Of a DNA stretch of 64,000 nt, positions 43,041 to 51,332 are shown piece by piece (position 1 is the stretch's first letter; the number at the start of each line of letters is the position of its first letter). The stretch spans positions 1 to 64,000 of the forward strand of contig NZ_CP019421.1 in assembly GCF_001984215.1 (NCBI RefSeq), read 5' to 3'. The notes under the pieces are model-generated. The model searched no databases and was not told the DNA's origin. It worked only from the letters and a program-made list of their open reading frames with translations. Origin of the DNA: Mycobacterium sp. MS1601 (GTDB lineage Bacteria; Actinomycetota; Actinomycetes; Mycobacteriales; Mycobacteriaceae). The position numbers and the translations under genes are program-made.

Positions 43041-43062
43041 ATTCTACTGCGCTGCACCGACA
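43041..43062 (-). promoter_or_regulatory. Class A promoter (TGTCGG-N10-TAGAAT)
   Basis: Exact N10 spacing. Confidence 0.7.
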
Positions 43063-43074
43063 TACCACATCTCC

Positions 43075-43593
43075 TCAGCCATCGGCGCTGTCTACTTCAA
43101 TGCTGGCCAGCCGAGCCGTTCCGATGCTTCCGGCGTTGCGGAGCAGCGATGCCGCCACGCCGCGCTGATACCCGATGCCAGGTGCGGCCTCGAAAGCGTC
43201 CATCAGGACAATGTCAGCAATGCCTGCCTCGTTGACGAGGTGAACGCCGGCCGAGAGCGCCTTGAGATAGGCCGCCGGGAGCATCGCGATGATCTCGTCG
43301 GGCCGGCGGACACACAGCTGGGCGGCCAGCAGATCGGGACCGCAAGCTCCGGGCTGCCCCATCTTCAGGTCGTACGGTGCGATGACAGTGTCGAGGTCCA
43401 CCAGCCCGTGCAGAGCCGAGACGATAGCGACGCCGGCAGGCTTACCGCACACTCTGGTGGTGTCAGCCGCTTCGCTGCGTGCGGCGGTCAGCATGAACGT
43501 GAAGTGGTTGCTGCAGTACAACTCTGCCGCCGGTGCCGGGTACTCGCGCTTGGCCGCGGCGCAGGCGACGACGACCAGAACGCCGCCCTTCAC
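43075..43593 (-). CDS. DUF6884/YaaA-like protein
   Basis: 172 residues from GTG that overlaps the previous stop as GTGA. VVACAAAKREYPAPAAELYCSNHFTFML and VAIVSALHGLVDLDTVIAPYDLKMG follow the DUF6884 pattern, proteins related to YaaA and to nucleotide-sugar-type folds on phages and plasmids. Enzymatic role unknown. Second gene of the operon starting at 43895. Confidence 0.75.
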   Translation of the reverse strand: MKGGVLVVVACAAAKREYPAPAAELYCSNHFTFMLTAARSEAADTTRVCGKPAGVAIVSALHGLVDLDTVIAPYDLKMGQPGACGPDLLAAQLCVRRPDEIIAMLPAAYLKALSAGVHLVNEAGIADIVLMDAFEAAPGIGYQRGVAASLLRNAGSIGTARLASIEVDSADG

Positions 43594-43895
43594 TGGAAGT
43601 CCTTGGACGAGATGATGGCCTGCGTGACTTCGCGGCACCGATTCGGGCATGCCGTGACGGCGAGATCGTTGCAGCGCAGACGCACCTTTTTGCCGGATCC
43701 GTCGAGGACGATTCGGACGTAGCCGCCGGGCACACCCACGACCATGCCGGTGCGCTCCCCCGCGTTGTGCCAGGTTGTGCCAGGCCGCAGCGCTACCCGG
43801 TCGGCCAGCTGGAAATCGGCCAGCGACGTCGCGTAGGCGAGGTCGTCGCCCTGGGGGTCTTGAACGGCGGTGTAGAAGCGGTCATCGAGCGGCAC
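43590..43895 (-). CDS. Small SH3-like protein
   Basis: 101 residues from MPLDDRFYTAVQDP with GGAG 9 bases upstream. The core (VALRPGTTWHNAGERTGMVVGVPGGYVRIVLDGSGKKVRLRC) looks like a small beta barrel of SH3 or KOW type. First gene of a two-gene operon; a leader is present but no class A site was found. Confidence 0.7.
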   Translation of the reverse strand: MPLDDRFYTAVQDPQGDDLAYATSLADFQLADRVALRPGTTWHNAGERTGMVVGVPGGYVRIVLDGSGKKVRLRCNDLAVTACPNRCREVTQAIISSKDFQ

Positions 43896-43916
43896 GCCGC
43901 ATCTCCTTTGTCGGGT

Positions 43917-43948
43917 TGGTGACCGGGCCGCACGGCCTGGCCGGATGT
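43917..43948 (-). ncRNA. Hairpin leader element
   Basis: Sense: CATCCGGCCA, stem GGCC/GGCC around GTGC, then CGGTCACCAAC. Confidence 0.7.
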
Positions 43949-44104
43949 CGGCTGCCCACCTCCGGTGGTGGTCAGCGCCTCGGGTTCATCGCCCCGGGTT
44001 GTGTGAGAGCAAGCATTTCCCTCGACCGGGTGAGCTGCGGTTTCTCACCTCACTCGCTGGTCGCCACGTGGCGATCGCTCGACTGCCCCATGCTCTGGTG
44101 TTGA

Positions 44105-44437
44105 TCAGGCTGCCAGCGAGGTCAGCAGGGCGTAGCTCACGGCGTGGCACTGCTGTGTGCTCATGCTGGCCGGTGTTGCCGTCTCGGGGTCGGTGGCGAC
44201 CACGATGGCGTTCCCGCAGATGAGCGGCAGGTCATGCGGGGCGTGATCGGAGACTGCCAGCGCCAGACCCATTGCGGCCATGTTGGGTTCGGCCTCAGAG
44301 GTGGCGGACTGGTCGCTGTACCAGAGGTCCAGGTTGTGCCAGAGGACCAGGGTGGCCGGGTGGCTGGCTCGGTGGCCGCGCGGATCGAGGTCGATGCCTG
44401 CGACCCATCCGTCGGCGCCGATCTTGACTGCGCGCAT
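44105..44437 (-). CDS. Small DUF3846-like protein
   Basis: 110 residues with a perfect AAGGAGG. Starts MRAVKIGADGWVAGIDLDPRG, like the DUF3846-like protein at 29076 (LRIGVDGSIDTIDL). It also has a similar late segment (NAIVVATDPETATPASM). Probably a shorter member of the same family. Role unknown. Confidence 0.65.
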   Translation of the reverse strand: MRAVKIGADGWVAGIDLDPRGHRASHPATLVLWHNLDLWYSDQSATSEAEPNMAAMGLALAVSDHAPHDLPLICGNAIVVATDPETATPASMSTQQCHAVSYALLTSLAA

Positions 44438-44520
44438 GTGTTCCTCCTTGGGGTGTGCTCGGGGTGTAGGCCACCCGCCCTTCGTGCCCGCAGATGCGGG
44501 GGACGTGCTATCTGGCCTGG

Positions 44521-45069
44521 TCATTGGCGTTGTGGTGGGTCTTCGGTGAGCCGGCCGTCGGGGGTGTAGCTCCAGCTCCGGATCCGTTTGAACGGCTTGG
44601 CAAGGAACAGCACGTGCGATTGCGGGGTCCGGGGCGCGATGATCCTGGCTTCGTAGTCGCGGCAGATGCCCATCACCCAGCGGTCGGGTTTGGTTTCGGT
44701 CATCAGCTCAGGGGTGATGGTGTCGGCGCTGATGCGGTGCTCGGGTGCGCGGCGATGCTCCCGGCGCGCGATGTGCGGGCACAGGGTCAGGCTCGCAAGG
44801 GCGCAGTCGGGGTGCATCGGGGGGTCTAGATAGGCGCGCTCGGATGCTGTGCGGGGTCCGCCCAGGAACGCCAGCCACCATCCGAGTGGTTGCCCGCAGG
44901 ATCCACACAGGCGCTCACGCGCGCAGGTGAGCACTCTGGCCGATTGAATGGCCGCGAAATCGGCCGTGTGGTCGTCCTTCTCATTCACGTAGGGGATGGG
45001 GATGCCGCGGCGTCGGTCGTGCGGGCGGGCGGCTAGCGTCTCGGGCAGCACGTGCTCGGGTGCGCTCAT
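44521..45069 (-). CDS. Unknown Cys/His protein
   Basis: 182 residues from MSAPEHVLPETLAARP, overlapping the previous stop as ATGA. A Cys/His segment (LCGSCGQPLGWW, then MHPDCALASLTLCPH) suggests a zinc-binding site; proteins with this block occur on actinobacterial phages, as I recall. The C-terminal part (RWVMGICRDYEARIIAP) is beta-like. Last gene of a four-gene operon. Confidence 0.7.
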   Translation of the reverse strand: MSAPEHVLPETLAARPHDRRRGIPIPYVNEKDDHTADFAAIQSARVLTCARERLCGSCGQPLGWWLAFLGGPRTASERAYLDPPMHPDCALASLTLCPHIARREHRRAPEHRISADTITPELMTETKPDRWVMGICRDYEARIIAPRTPQSHVLFLAKPFKRIRSWSYTPDGRLTEDPPQRQ

Positions 45070-45326
45070 CGTCGTTGCTCCCGTACGTGGTGAACGTAGC
45101 GCTGAATGTCGTCGATGCGATCGGCGATGGCGTCGAGGTCGCCTTCGATGATCAGTCCGTCCTCTTCCTCGCCGAGGAACAGCGCCCATGGCTGGGTGAC
45201 CTTCTTGGCCCACGGGTCGTCGTCCTCTGGGGGCGCGGTGTTCAACTCCTCGGGTGCGCGGTCACGGTCTACCAGTAGGTAATTGAGGTTCTGAACCTGT
45301 GCCCAGTTGTCGCGGCTTTCGCTCAT
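45066..45326 (-). CDS. Small acidic protein
   Basis: 86 residues, overlapping the upstream stop and the downstream start as ATGA on both sides. Reads WAQVQNLNYLLVDRDRAPEEL, then an acidic middle (PPEDDDPWAKK), ending in a helix (DDIQRYVHHVREQRR). Soluble. Third gene of the operon; unrecognised. Confidence 0.7.
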   Translation of the reverse strand: MSESRDNWAQVQNLNYLLVDRDRAPEELNTAPPEDDDPWAKKVTQPWALFLGEEEDGLIIEGDLDAIADRIDDIQRYVHHVREQRR

Positions 45327-45517
45327 GGCTGGTCACCGTCCTCGTCCTCATCCTCTTGCTCCGCGGCGTACTGCCGATCTGCACAGTTGCCGCAGGCCCC
45401 GTTCCATCCCTCTCCGTCGGCGAGGGAGTCGGTGCAGCCCTCCTCGAACGGATCCGAGCAGATGTCGTCGCTGTCACGGTCGGCGTCCGTGTCGCTCGCC
45501 TTCGCGGTGGTCATCAC
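45323..45517 (-). CDS. Small Cys/acidic protein
   Basis: 64 residues from GTG, overlapping the previous stop as GTGA. Four Cys (DICSDP, EEGCTD, GACGNCADR) in a very acidic sequence could bind zinc. Second gene of the operon. Confidence 0.65.
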   Translation of the reverse strand: MMTTAKASDTDADRDSDDICSDPFEEGCTDSLADGEGWNGACGNCADRQYAAEQEDEDEDGDQP

Positions 45518-45767
45518 GCGATCCCAGCAAGGTGGTCGGCATAGATGCCGGCGGCGTGCTCGGCCGCCGCGTCATCGGCTCGGGCCTCGGACGATTCGCC
45601 GGCGAGGTAGGCCAGCCAGTCGGTCACGTCGGCGATCTGCTGGGTCAGCGTTGGCGTCTCGGTGGGGTTGGTGTCAGCGCGCGCCTGCAGGGTGCGCAGC
45701 AGGTCGTTGGCTTCATCCTCGTTGAGGAATTCAAGGGGAAGTGTTCGCCTTCAACGGAATACATCAT
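45514..45767 (-). pseudogene. First gene of the 45.8-kb operon, frameshifted
   Basis: Start MMYSVEGEHFP just after AGGGTGG. The frame breaks at once, but adding one base to the CCCC run (45735-45738 on the plus strand as GGGG) continues naturally as FPLEFLNEDEANDLLRTLQ and then ADVTDWLAYLAGES to the stop at 45514. The intact protein would be about 84 residues and helical. Unknown role. Confidence 0.65.
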
Positions 45768-45786
45768 TGGTGCCACCCTTCTGGGC

Positions 45787-45816
45787 TTGGTGACCGGGCC
45801 CGCGGGCCTGGCCGAT
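45787..45816 (-). ncRNA. Hairpin leader element
   Basis: Sense: GATCGGCCA, self-complementary GGCCCGCGGGCC, then CGGTCACCAAGC. Confidence 0.75.
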
Positions 45817-45849
45817 CTGGGTGCGCTCTTCGTGCGAGTCGCTGTGTTC

Positions 45850-45871
45850 AGTGTATCGCGGGGGTCTGACA
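45850..45871 (-). promoter_or_regulatory. Class A promoter (TGTCAG-N10-TACACT)
   Basis: Exact N10 spacing. Heads the operon of small genes down to 44521. Confidence 0.75.
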
Positions 45872-45927
45872 TTGGCCGCGGCGCTCGCTGTGATGGCGGC
45901 GCGTTTGACGTCTGTCGCGGGTCGGTC

Positions 45928-46608
45928 TCACGTCATGACGACTTGCCCCCAGTGCGCTCGCAGGGCCGCGAGCTGTTCGGCAGCCAGCATGTCGTCGAAG
46001 TAGATGGCGTAGGCGACGTCGATGAGCAACTGGTCCGCGACGTCGCCGTCTGCCGGGAGACGCCGCATCGCCGCACACGTCAATGCCTCGGCCGCCCGTT
46101 CGACGTGGCCGATGCGGGGATCCTCAGGCGTGCGTTCCCAGAACTGCCATACCCGCTCCCGGATGGATTCGAGCGCACCGGAGGTGACTGTTTCCTGGGC
46201 GAGTTCACGCCAGCGAATGGCCGCTGAATCACTCACCGCCTCAACCCCATCACATAGAGACGAGATCTCGCGCCACTGGGCTCCATAGACCTGCTCCATG
46301 GCCAGACTGTCGTCCTCCACCGTCGCAGCAACGGCTATCGTGGCCTGGTCACTCCACCATTCGTCGTCGCGGTCACGGTGCAGGTAGAAAATGGCTTCCC
46401 TGACGATCGGCTTAACCCCGAACGCGTCCAGCGCGGCCCTGCACTCCTCATCTGCGCGGAGCTGCTCAATGAACTCGTCGGCTTCTTGCCGCGAGATCTC
46501 CTCGCTGAACACTGTGCGCTCTAATGCCCACGCCTCCACTGCCCCTACCGTGGCTTCGACGGCGTCTTCGAACCGCTGAAAGGCGTCCTTGAAGGAATCA
46601 TCGGCCAT
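45928..46608 (-). CDS. Unknown helical protein divergent from antitoxin-like gene
   Basis: 226 residues from MADDSFKDAFQRFED with AGAGG upstream; an earlier ATG at 46635 is possible. Almost entirely helical and acidic, with EFIEQLRADEECRAALDAFGV and DVADQLLIDVAYAIYFDDMLA. No catalytic motif, signal or membrane segment. It diverges from the antitoxin-like gene at 46705, so it could be its toxin partner or target, but there is no sequence support for that. Confidence 0.65.
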   Translation of the reverse strand: MADDSFKDAFQRFEDAVEATVGAVEAWALERTVFSEEISRQEADEFIEQLRADEECRAALDAFGVKPIVREAIFYLHRDRDDEWWSDQATIAVAATVEDDSLAMEQVYGAQWREISSLCDGVEAVSDSAAIRWRELAQETVTSGALESIRERVWQFWERTPEDPRIGHVERAAEALTCAAMRRLPADGDVADQLLIDVAYAIYFDDMLAAEQLAALRAHWGQVVMT

Positions 46609-46652
46609 CCCAGACATCCTCTCGTCCAGATTCATTCGACTCGGTGCCACCC

Positions 46653-46704
46653 ACCATAACAGAGCTAGACCTATAACTAGACCTACTTGGGTTAGGATGG
46701 TGCG
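46653..46704. promoter_or_regulatory. Divergent promoter with CTAGACCTA repeats
   Basis: Two copies of CTAGACCTA are separated by 5 bases, and TAGGAT ends 7 bases before the ATG at 46705, so that mRNA is probably leaderless. The direct repeats could be an operator for the Phd-like protein. Confidence 0.5.
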
Positions 46705-47217
46705 ATGGAACCTGGTGACGTCATACCCACCAACGCCTTCAAAGCCCAGCTCGCCGCACACATCCGCGATGTGCGCCAAACACCCGGGCGGCGCGTCTAC
46801 GTGGGGGCTCGCCGCGTACCAGAAGCCGTCCTGATGTCGGTGGGATCCGACGTGCCATCACAGCTACGAGCACAGATGATCGGCGGGCTGATCCGCGCGG
46901 AGGGGCGCACCTTCGCAGACGAATGCAACGCCAGCGGAACCATCGAGACCCACATCGGAGATCCTCTGGGGTCGCTGTTCGCATGGCTTGCCCAAAGCAC
47001 TTCCCCGGCAACGATTGCCACCCGATTTGAGCAGCTACGCAAAGAGATCAACAAGCATCTGTCGATCGCCCCGTCGATCACCGCTGCGCAGCTGTGGCGG
47101 GCCTTCGAACCTGCATGGCCCGGTGGTTCGACTCCCCCGCAGCTCGTCGACCTTGTGGCGTCCGCCGCCGACGGAGCGGATCAGCGCACGGTCGCAGCAC
47201 CACAACGACGGCGTTGA
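46705..47217 (+). CDS. Phd-like antitoxin/regulator candidate
   Basis: 170 residues. The N-terminal 45 residues (DVIPTNAFKAQLAAHIRDV...RVYVGARRVPEAVLMSV) resemble the Phd/YefM N-terminal fold. The remaining 120 residues are a helical domain ending VAAPQRRR. No partner toxin is recognisable. It converges with the helicase gene. Confidence 0.6.
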   Translation: MEPGDVIPTNAFKAQLAAHIRDVRQTPGRRVYVGARRVPEAVLMSVGSDVPSQLRAQMIGGLIRAEGRTFADECNASGTIETHIGDPLGSLFAWLAQSTSPATIATRFEQLRKEINKHLSIAPSITAAQLWRAFEPAWPGGSTPPQLVDLVASAADGADQRTVAAPQRRR

Positions 47218-47233
47218 CCCCGAAGCAGGCGGA

Positions 47234-48550
47234 CTAGTACTGGGCGGTCGAGAGCAGCCTGTCCAAGACGATGCGCGCGGCGTGCGCGGCTTCGGAGTCG
47301 GCCTGTTGCAGCACCGTCTCAGTCTGGTCATCGACGATCAGCGACAGGTGGCTGCGGTGGCGCGAGAGCATCACGCACAACCTGCCGGTGGCAAGGGAGA
47401 ACTCGTCAGCCACGCGCTTGCCGGCCATCGGGTGCACGGCGACCACAGCAGGGCGTTCGAGCCCCTGGAGGGCGTCTGCGGTCCCGCACAGCAGTCCGGG
47501 GTGGTCGGCCATGAGCGCTCGCACCGCCGCTGCCTGAGGCACGTGCGGGACCACGACGGCGATGTCGCCCTCGGTGATCGGGCGGGTGCCGGCCGCCGTG
47601 CTTACCTGGGCGTGGCCGAGCAGCTCGCGCACGCGCGTGACCGCGGCCGCGATCAGGGCGGCGTCGGTGCTTCCGTTGGCGACCGTGATGGCGCGGTGGG
47701 TCAGTTCCGGCAGGGGATGTCCATCGACGGCGATGTGTTCGGGGGGACGCCGTGAGGTGAACGGTAGGTCAGGGTAGAACGCTGACTGCACGACGGCGGT
47801 TGTCGCTGGTCCCAGCCGCCAGGTGTAGGGCAGAGCAACGGTATTGACCACATCGGGGTGCGCAGCAGCAAGAGCGTTCGGGGCGGGCACGTGCGGGCCG
47901 GTGGGAGAGTCCGCCCACCGCGACACGTCCCCGGTCACCACGGGGTCAATCTGTCCGGGGTCACCGACGCACACCACTTGTGCCGCCATCGAGCCCAGCG
48001 CGCCGAGGTCTGCGTAGGTGCACTGGTAGGCCTCGTCGACGATCAAGACGTCGGCCATGGTTTTGGAGGGCTCGGAGAACAACCACCGCGCCTTGGTGGC
48101 GACGCGGACTGCCCCGCCGCTGTTTGGCCACATTCTGGCACCGGATTCCAGGACCGGGCAGCCCTGTGCGTCCGGCTTGACATCGGCTCTTCCCCAAAGC
48201 AATCCGATCTTCGGACGATCGCACACCGCGGCGAGCCGCCCTGCGATGTCGACGGCTTGCGCGCGGGTTTGCGCGACGATGCCGACCCGCAGGTCTGCGC
48301 GGCCTGAGAGGGCGCTGGCCAGCAGCACGGTCAGGCGCGTCTTCCCGGACCCCGGTGGGGAGGGGACGCGGACCGCGAGGTCTCCACTCCACACGGACAT
48401 GAGCACCTGAGCACTGACCGGATCGTTGAGCAGTTCCATGCCCGGCCAGCTCTTCACCGTGGGCTTGGGGGCGGGTTCCGGCGCGGTCGGCACTACGGCC
48501 TTCGGGGTAGGAGCCTGGCTATTGCTGTTGCGGGGTTTGAGGATTCGCAT
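47234..48550 (-). CDS. SF1-type DNA helicase (UPF1/RecD-like)
   Basis: 438 residues from MRILKPRNS. Walker A SPPGSGKTRL (GSGK at 67-70), Walker B VLIVDEAYQ, motif III VGDPGQIDP, LPYTWRLGP (motif IV-like) and GLERPAVVAVHP...LCVMLSRHRSHL (motifs V-VI). The set is complete for an SF1 helicase. The N-terminal 60 residues are Pro-rich. It lies 5 bases downstream of the gene starting at 49731. Confidence 0.85.
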   Translation of the reverse strand: MRILKPRNSNSQAPTPKAVVPTAPEPAPKPTVKSWPGMELLNDPVSAQVLMSVWSGDLAVRVPSPPGSGKTRLTVLLASALSGRADLRVGIVAQTRAQAVDIAGRLAAVCDRPKIGLLWGRADVKPDAQGCPVLESGARMWPNSGGAVRVATKARWLFSEPSKTMADVLIVDEAYQCTYADLGALGSMAAQVVCVGDPGQIDPVVTGDVSRWADSPTGPHVPAPNALAAAHPDVVNTVALPYTWRLGPATTAVVQSAFYPDLPFTSRRPPEHIAVDGHPLPELTHRAITVANGSTDAALIAAAVTRVRELLGHAQVSTAAGTRPITEGDIAVVVPHVPQAAAVRALMADHPGLLCGTADALQGLERPAVVAVHPMAGKRVADEFSLATGRLCVMLSRHRSHLSLIVDDQTETVLQQADSEAAHAARIVLDRLLSTAQY

Positions 48551-48555
48551 GGTTG

Positions 48556-49731
48556 TTACTCCGTTTCTGCTGCGGCGCACAGCACGTCGAGGGGCACGTC
48601 GCGGCGACGTAGACCGGGGGTTTTTCCTGAGGCGATCCACGAATCGGCTCGGAACTGCAACTTGCGGTACTTGTGACGGCCCATGCTGACCGTGCGGGGG
48701 TTGGGCGGGGCGGGCATCAGCGACACCCACCCGCCGGCGGACGGGCGGTGCTCGGCGGGCACCCGAACCACTTTGAGCAGCAGGGCACCGTGGTGTGCGG
48801 AAGCCTCCAGCACGTCGCCCTGGAAGTGGGTCACTTGGTCATAGGAGTCCAGCCCACCCGACCATCCGAGGATCGCTGATCCGCCGCGCAGCCGGGCGTC
48901 CAGGCGGCGGCACCGCACGGTGAAGCTGGCCTTGGTCGTCTCCACGACCTCCCCGCCGGTGACGTGTCCGGTGTGCACGGCGCGGTGTCGCCACAGCCGA
49001 TCGGACAGCAGCGCGGCCTCCCACAGGTCGGCGGTGTCACAGCGCAGGCGGAGCCCCATCGCGGCGATCGGTGGCGGCTCTGGAGCGGTCCAGCTGTAGC
49101 CCTTGTCGAAACGCTTGCACGCCTGCTGGTAGCTGTAGGCGTCGTCTTCATGCACTGGTGCCAGCGCGTCGAGGAACGCGCCGTGCGCGACCCGCTGGGC
49201 CCACTGACGCACACCCGTGGACCCGGTGGCGGTGGTGAGCGCAGCCTGCCAGTGCGCGGCGTGCCGCTCGGCTTCCGGTGGCGCGCCGGTGATGAATCTC
49301 TGCCGACTGTGGGTGAGCAGGTTGATGACAGCGCTGGTGCCCGGGTAACCGGCACGGTCGATCCACCATCCGACCGTGGCCGAGGCTGACCGCACCGCGG
49401 GGTCGTTGTCGTTGTGGTGCGCGCGGGCCACCGAAGCCAGCGCTCCCAGGGCGGTGCCGTCTGCAATGACCAGTTGCGCGGGTTCGCCGGCGAGGTCCAT
49501 CTGCACTCCGCGTGCGGCCAAGGCGCGCAGCACCGCAGCCCCGGATGCGGTCAGCGGCGGATGACCAAGGGCCGACAACCGCACAGCGGGGGCACCGGAG
49601 GCGTCGGTATGGGCCTCTACGAACACCGCGTTCGGTGCCAGCGTGAACAGCGCTTGAGCTACGCGCAGCACGGGGCGTCCGGTCTTGGCGGCGTGCAGCC
49701 TCTGGGCCAGGTCGTAGAACTCGACGGTCAC
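48556..49731 (-). CDS. Unknown protein upstream of the helicase
   Basis: 391 residues from GTG, overlapping the previous stop as GTGA. Mixed alpha/beta with ALAPVHEDDAYSYQQACKRFDKGYSW and a late region FTVRCRRLDARLRGGSAILGW. No family assigned. The three genes 49913, 49731 and 48550 are one operon, so it may act with the SF1 helicase. Confidence 0.75.
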   Translation of the reverse strand: MTVEFYDLAQRLHAAKTGRPVLRVAQALFTLAPNAVFVEAHTDASGAPAVRLSALGHPPLTASGAAVLRALAARGVQMDLAGEPAQLVIADGTALGALASVARAHHNDNDPAVRSASATVGWWIDRAGYPGTSAVINLLTHSRQRFITGAPPEAERHAAHWQAALTTATGSTGVRQWAQRVAHGAFLDALAPVHEDDAYSYQQACKRFDKGYSWTAPEPPPIAAMGLRLRCDTADLWEAALLSDRLWRHRAVHTGHVTGGEVVETTKASFTVRCRRLDARLRGGSAILGWSGGLDSYDQVTHFQGDVLEASAHHGALLLKVVRVPAEHRPSAGGWVSLMPAPPNPRTVSMGRHKYRKLQFRADSWIASGKTPGLRRRDVPLDVLCAAAETE

Positions 49732-49913
49732 AGCTGCACCACTTTCGCCGCGCGGCGCGCGAGATCCCAGCCGTGTTGCAGTGCGTGCACCGCCGAGCCT
49801 TCGTCCTGGCTGGCGTCCGCGGCGTAGGCGTCCGTCTCGGTGAGCCCGGTGCCGGCCAAGACTCGTTGGGCGTAGGTGTGCAGTGCGCTGGTGTTGTCGA
49901 CGTTCTCAGCCAT
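49728..49913 (-). CDS. Small protein heading the helicase operon
   Basis: 61 residues (MAENVDNTSALHTYAQRV...), helical. Its stop overlaps the next start. Leader and class A promoter directly upstream. Unrecognised. Confidence 0.7.
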   Translation of the reverse strand: MAENVDNTSALHTYAQRVLAGTGLTETDAYAADASQDEGSAVHALQHGWDLARRAAKVVQL

Positions 49914-49938
49914 GGTGAGTGGTACCGCCTATCGGTGC

Positions 49939-49966
49939 TCGGTGACCGGGCTCGCGAGCCTGGCCG
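49939..49966 (-). ncRNA. Hairpin leader element
   Basis: Sense: CGGCCA, self-complementary GGCTCGCGAGCC, then CGGTCACCGAGC. One of the cleanest copies. Confidence 0.75.
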
Positions 49967-50002
49967 TTTAGGGGGCGGCCCGAGGGGCCGCGCTACCTAC
50001 AA

Positions 50003-50024
50003 ACTGTAGCGCGGCCCACCGACA
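50003..50024 (-). promoter_or_regulatory. Class A promoter (TGTCGG-N10-TACAGT)
   Basis: Exact N10 spacing. Drives the helicase operon. Confidence 0.75.
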
Positions 50025-50036
50025 ACATCGGCTCGA

Positions 50037-51332
50037 TTACTCGGCACCTGCTCCGCTGGGCACGGTGGCAGTCAGCGCGAATTGCGGTGTGCGGCTAGCT
50101 GCCTGCTCGTTGCCGACGATGACGCAGACCAGCTTGGCGCGTGGCGCACGGGCGGGCCACGGCGTATCGCCGTCGCTAATGACGATCGTCACGTGCGGCG
50201 GTGGGCGCAGCGCGTCCGCGGCCGCGATCCCGACACACATGTCGGTACCGCCCCCGCCGGTGAGCACGATGTCTTCGACCCGGCGGATCCGTTGCGGGGT
50301 GCCGGTGGCCGCGTCACAGGTCAACAGCGTGAGGCGATCGCCACTGATACCCGCGGACTTGAGCACGCCCCGAATCTCGGACATCCCGGCCAACAGATCC
50401 CCCTGCGTCATCGACGCCGACGTGTCGAACACAATCGCCACCCGCACCTTGGGGCCGCGCATGGACGGCAGGATCAGTCCGGGACTCTGCCGCCGAGACG
50501 GGCGGGTGTAGGTGAACTGGACACGACCAGCGGCCTCGACGCAACCGCGCCGGGTGACGGCCCGCAGCTTCCGATTCCACGGAATCTTGGGCGGGGTGAG
50601 CACGCCCTGCGCCCACCGTTGCAGACCAGCCGGCACGGTGCCCCGACCGGACCCGGCTGCCTCACGGACTGCTTCGGCGATCTGTCGGCGGATTACTCCG
50701 GCGGTGGCGTCGTCGACGCCGGGCTGCCCGTCCACGGCCTCGGCCGGTGCCAGTTCCCCGGGAACCGGGGCCAGGCCCGCTCCCGACCCACAGCCCGGCT
50801 CGTCGTCGCCGTCCTCCGGCCCGCTCGGGTCGCCTCCACTGGTGTCATCGTCGGCCTGGTCGTCGTCGGCCAGATGGGCGTAGTAGTCCTCCGCTACGCC
50901 GTGGTCATCGCATCCGATGGCCTGCGGGGTCACCACGCCCGCGGGCAACTCCACACCCGCATCGAGCAGGTCATCGTTGATCTCGGCGTCAGCAGCCAGA
51001 TTCCACCGTGTGTGCGAATACGGTTGCGGCAGAGAGGCTGCCCGGTCGGCATGGACCCGCAGCAGATGGTTCAGCTCATGGCACAGCACACCAGCGGCCT
51101 CTCGGACCGACCACGCGTGCTCACCGACCAACAACGCGGGCTCAAGATAAATCCGCCACCAGCGGTCCACAGCCCACGTACCCAACCCGGGCGCGGCCAC
51201 CGGCCGCAAACTGAACAGCCCAGCGGCGTAGTAAGGCATCAACTGCAAGGCCACCAGCCGCACCACCCGGAACGCTTCGAGTTCCTCGGCGGTGAGCGTT
51301 CGCACCCCGCCCTGCGTGGTCGTGGCGCTCAT
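50037..51332 (-). CDS. VWA-domain protein with HExxH metallopeptidase-like part
   Basis: 431 residues, with the start overlapping the upstream stop. H85-E86-x-x-H89 in LCHELNHLL is a zinc-peptidase-type site. An acidic linker (DDDQADDDTSGGDPSGPEDGDDEPG) follows, then a VWA-like domain with VFDTSASM near 297-304 as the MIDAS core and GGGGTDMCVG near 360. This is the predicted-metallopeptidase plus VWA arrangement normally paired with a MoxR ATPase, which is exactly the preceding gene. It is an assembly or maturation factor for some complex. Confidence 0.85.
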   Translation of the reverse strand: MSATTTQGGVRTLTAEELEAFRVVRLVALQLMPYYAAGLFSLRPVAAPGLGTWAVDRWWRIYLEPALLVGEHAWSVREAAGVLCHELNHLLRVHADRAASLPQPYSHTRWNLAADAEINDDLLDAGVELPAGVVTPQAIGCDDHGVAEDYYAHLADDDQADDDTSGGDPSGPEDGDDEPGCGSGAGLAPVPGELAPAEAVDGQPGVDDATAGVIRRQIAEAVREAAGSGRGTVPAGLQRWAQGVLTPPKIPWNRKLRAVTRRGCVEAAGRVQFTYTRPSRRQSPGLILPSMRGPKVRVAIVFDTSASMTQGDLLAGMSEIRGVLKSAGISGDRLTLLTCDAATGTPQRIRRVEDIVLTGGGGTDMCVGIAAADALRPPPHVTIVISDGDTPWPARAPRAKLVCVIVGNEQAASRTPQFALTATVPSGAGAE

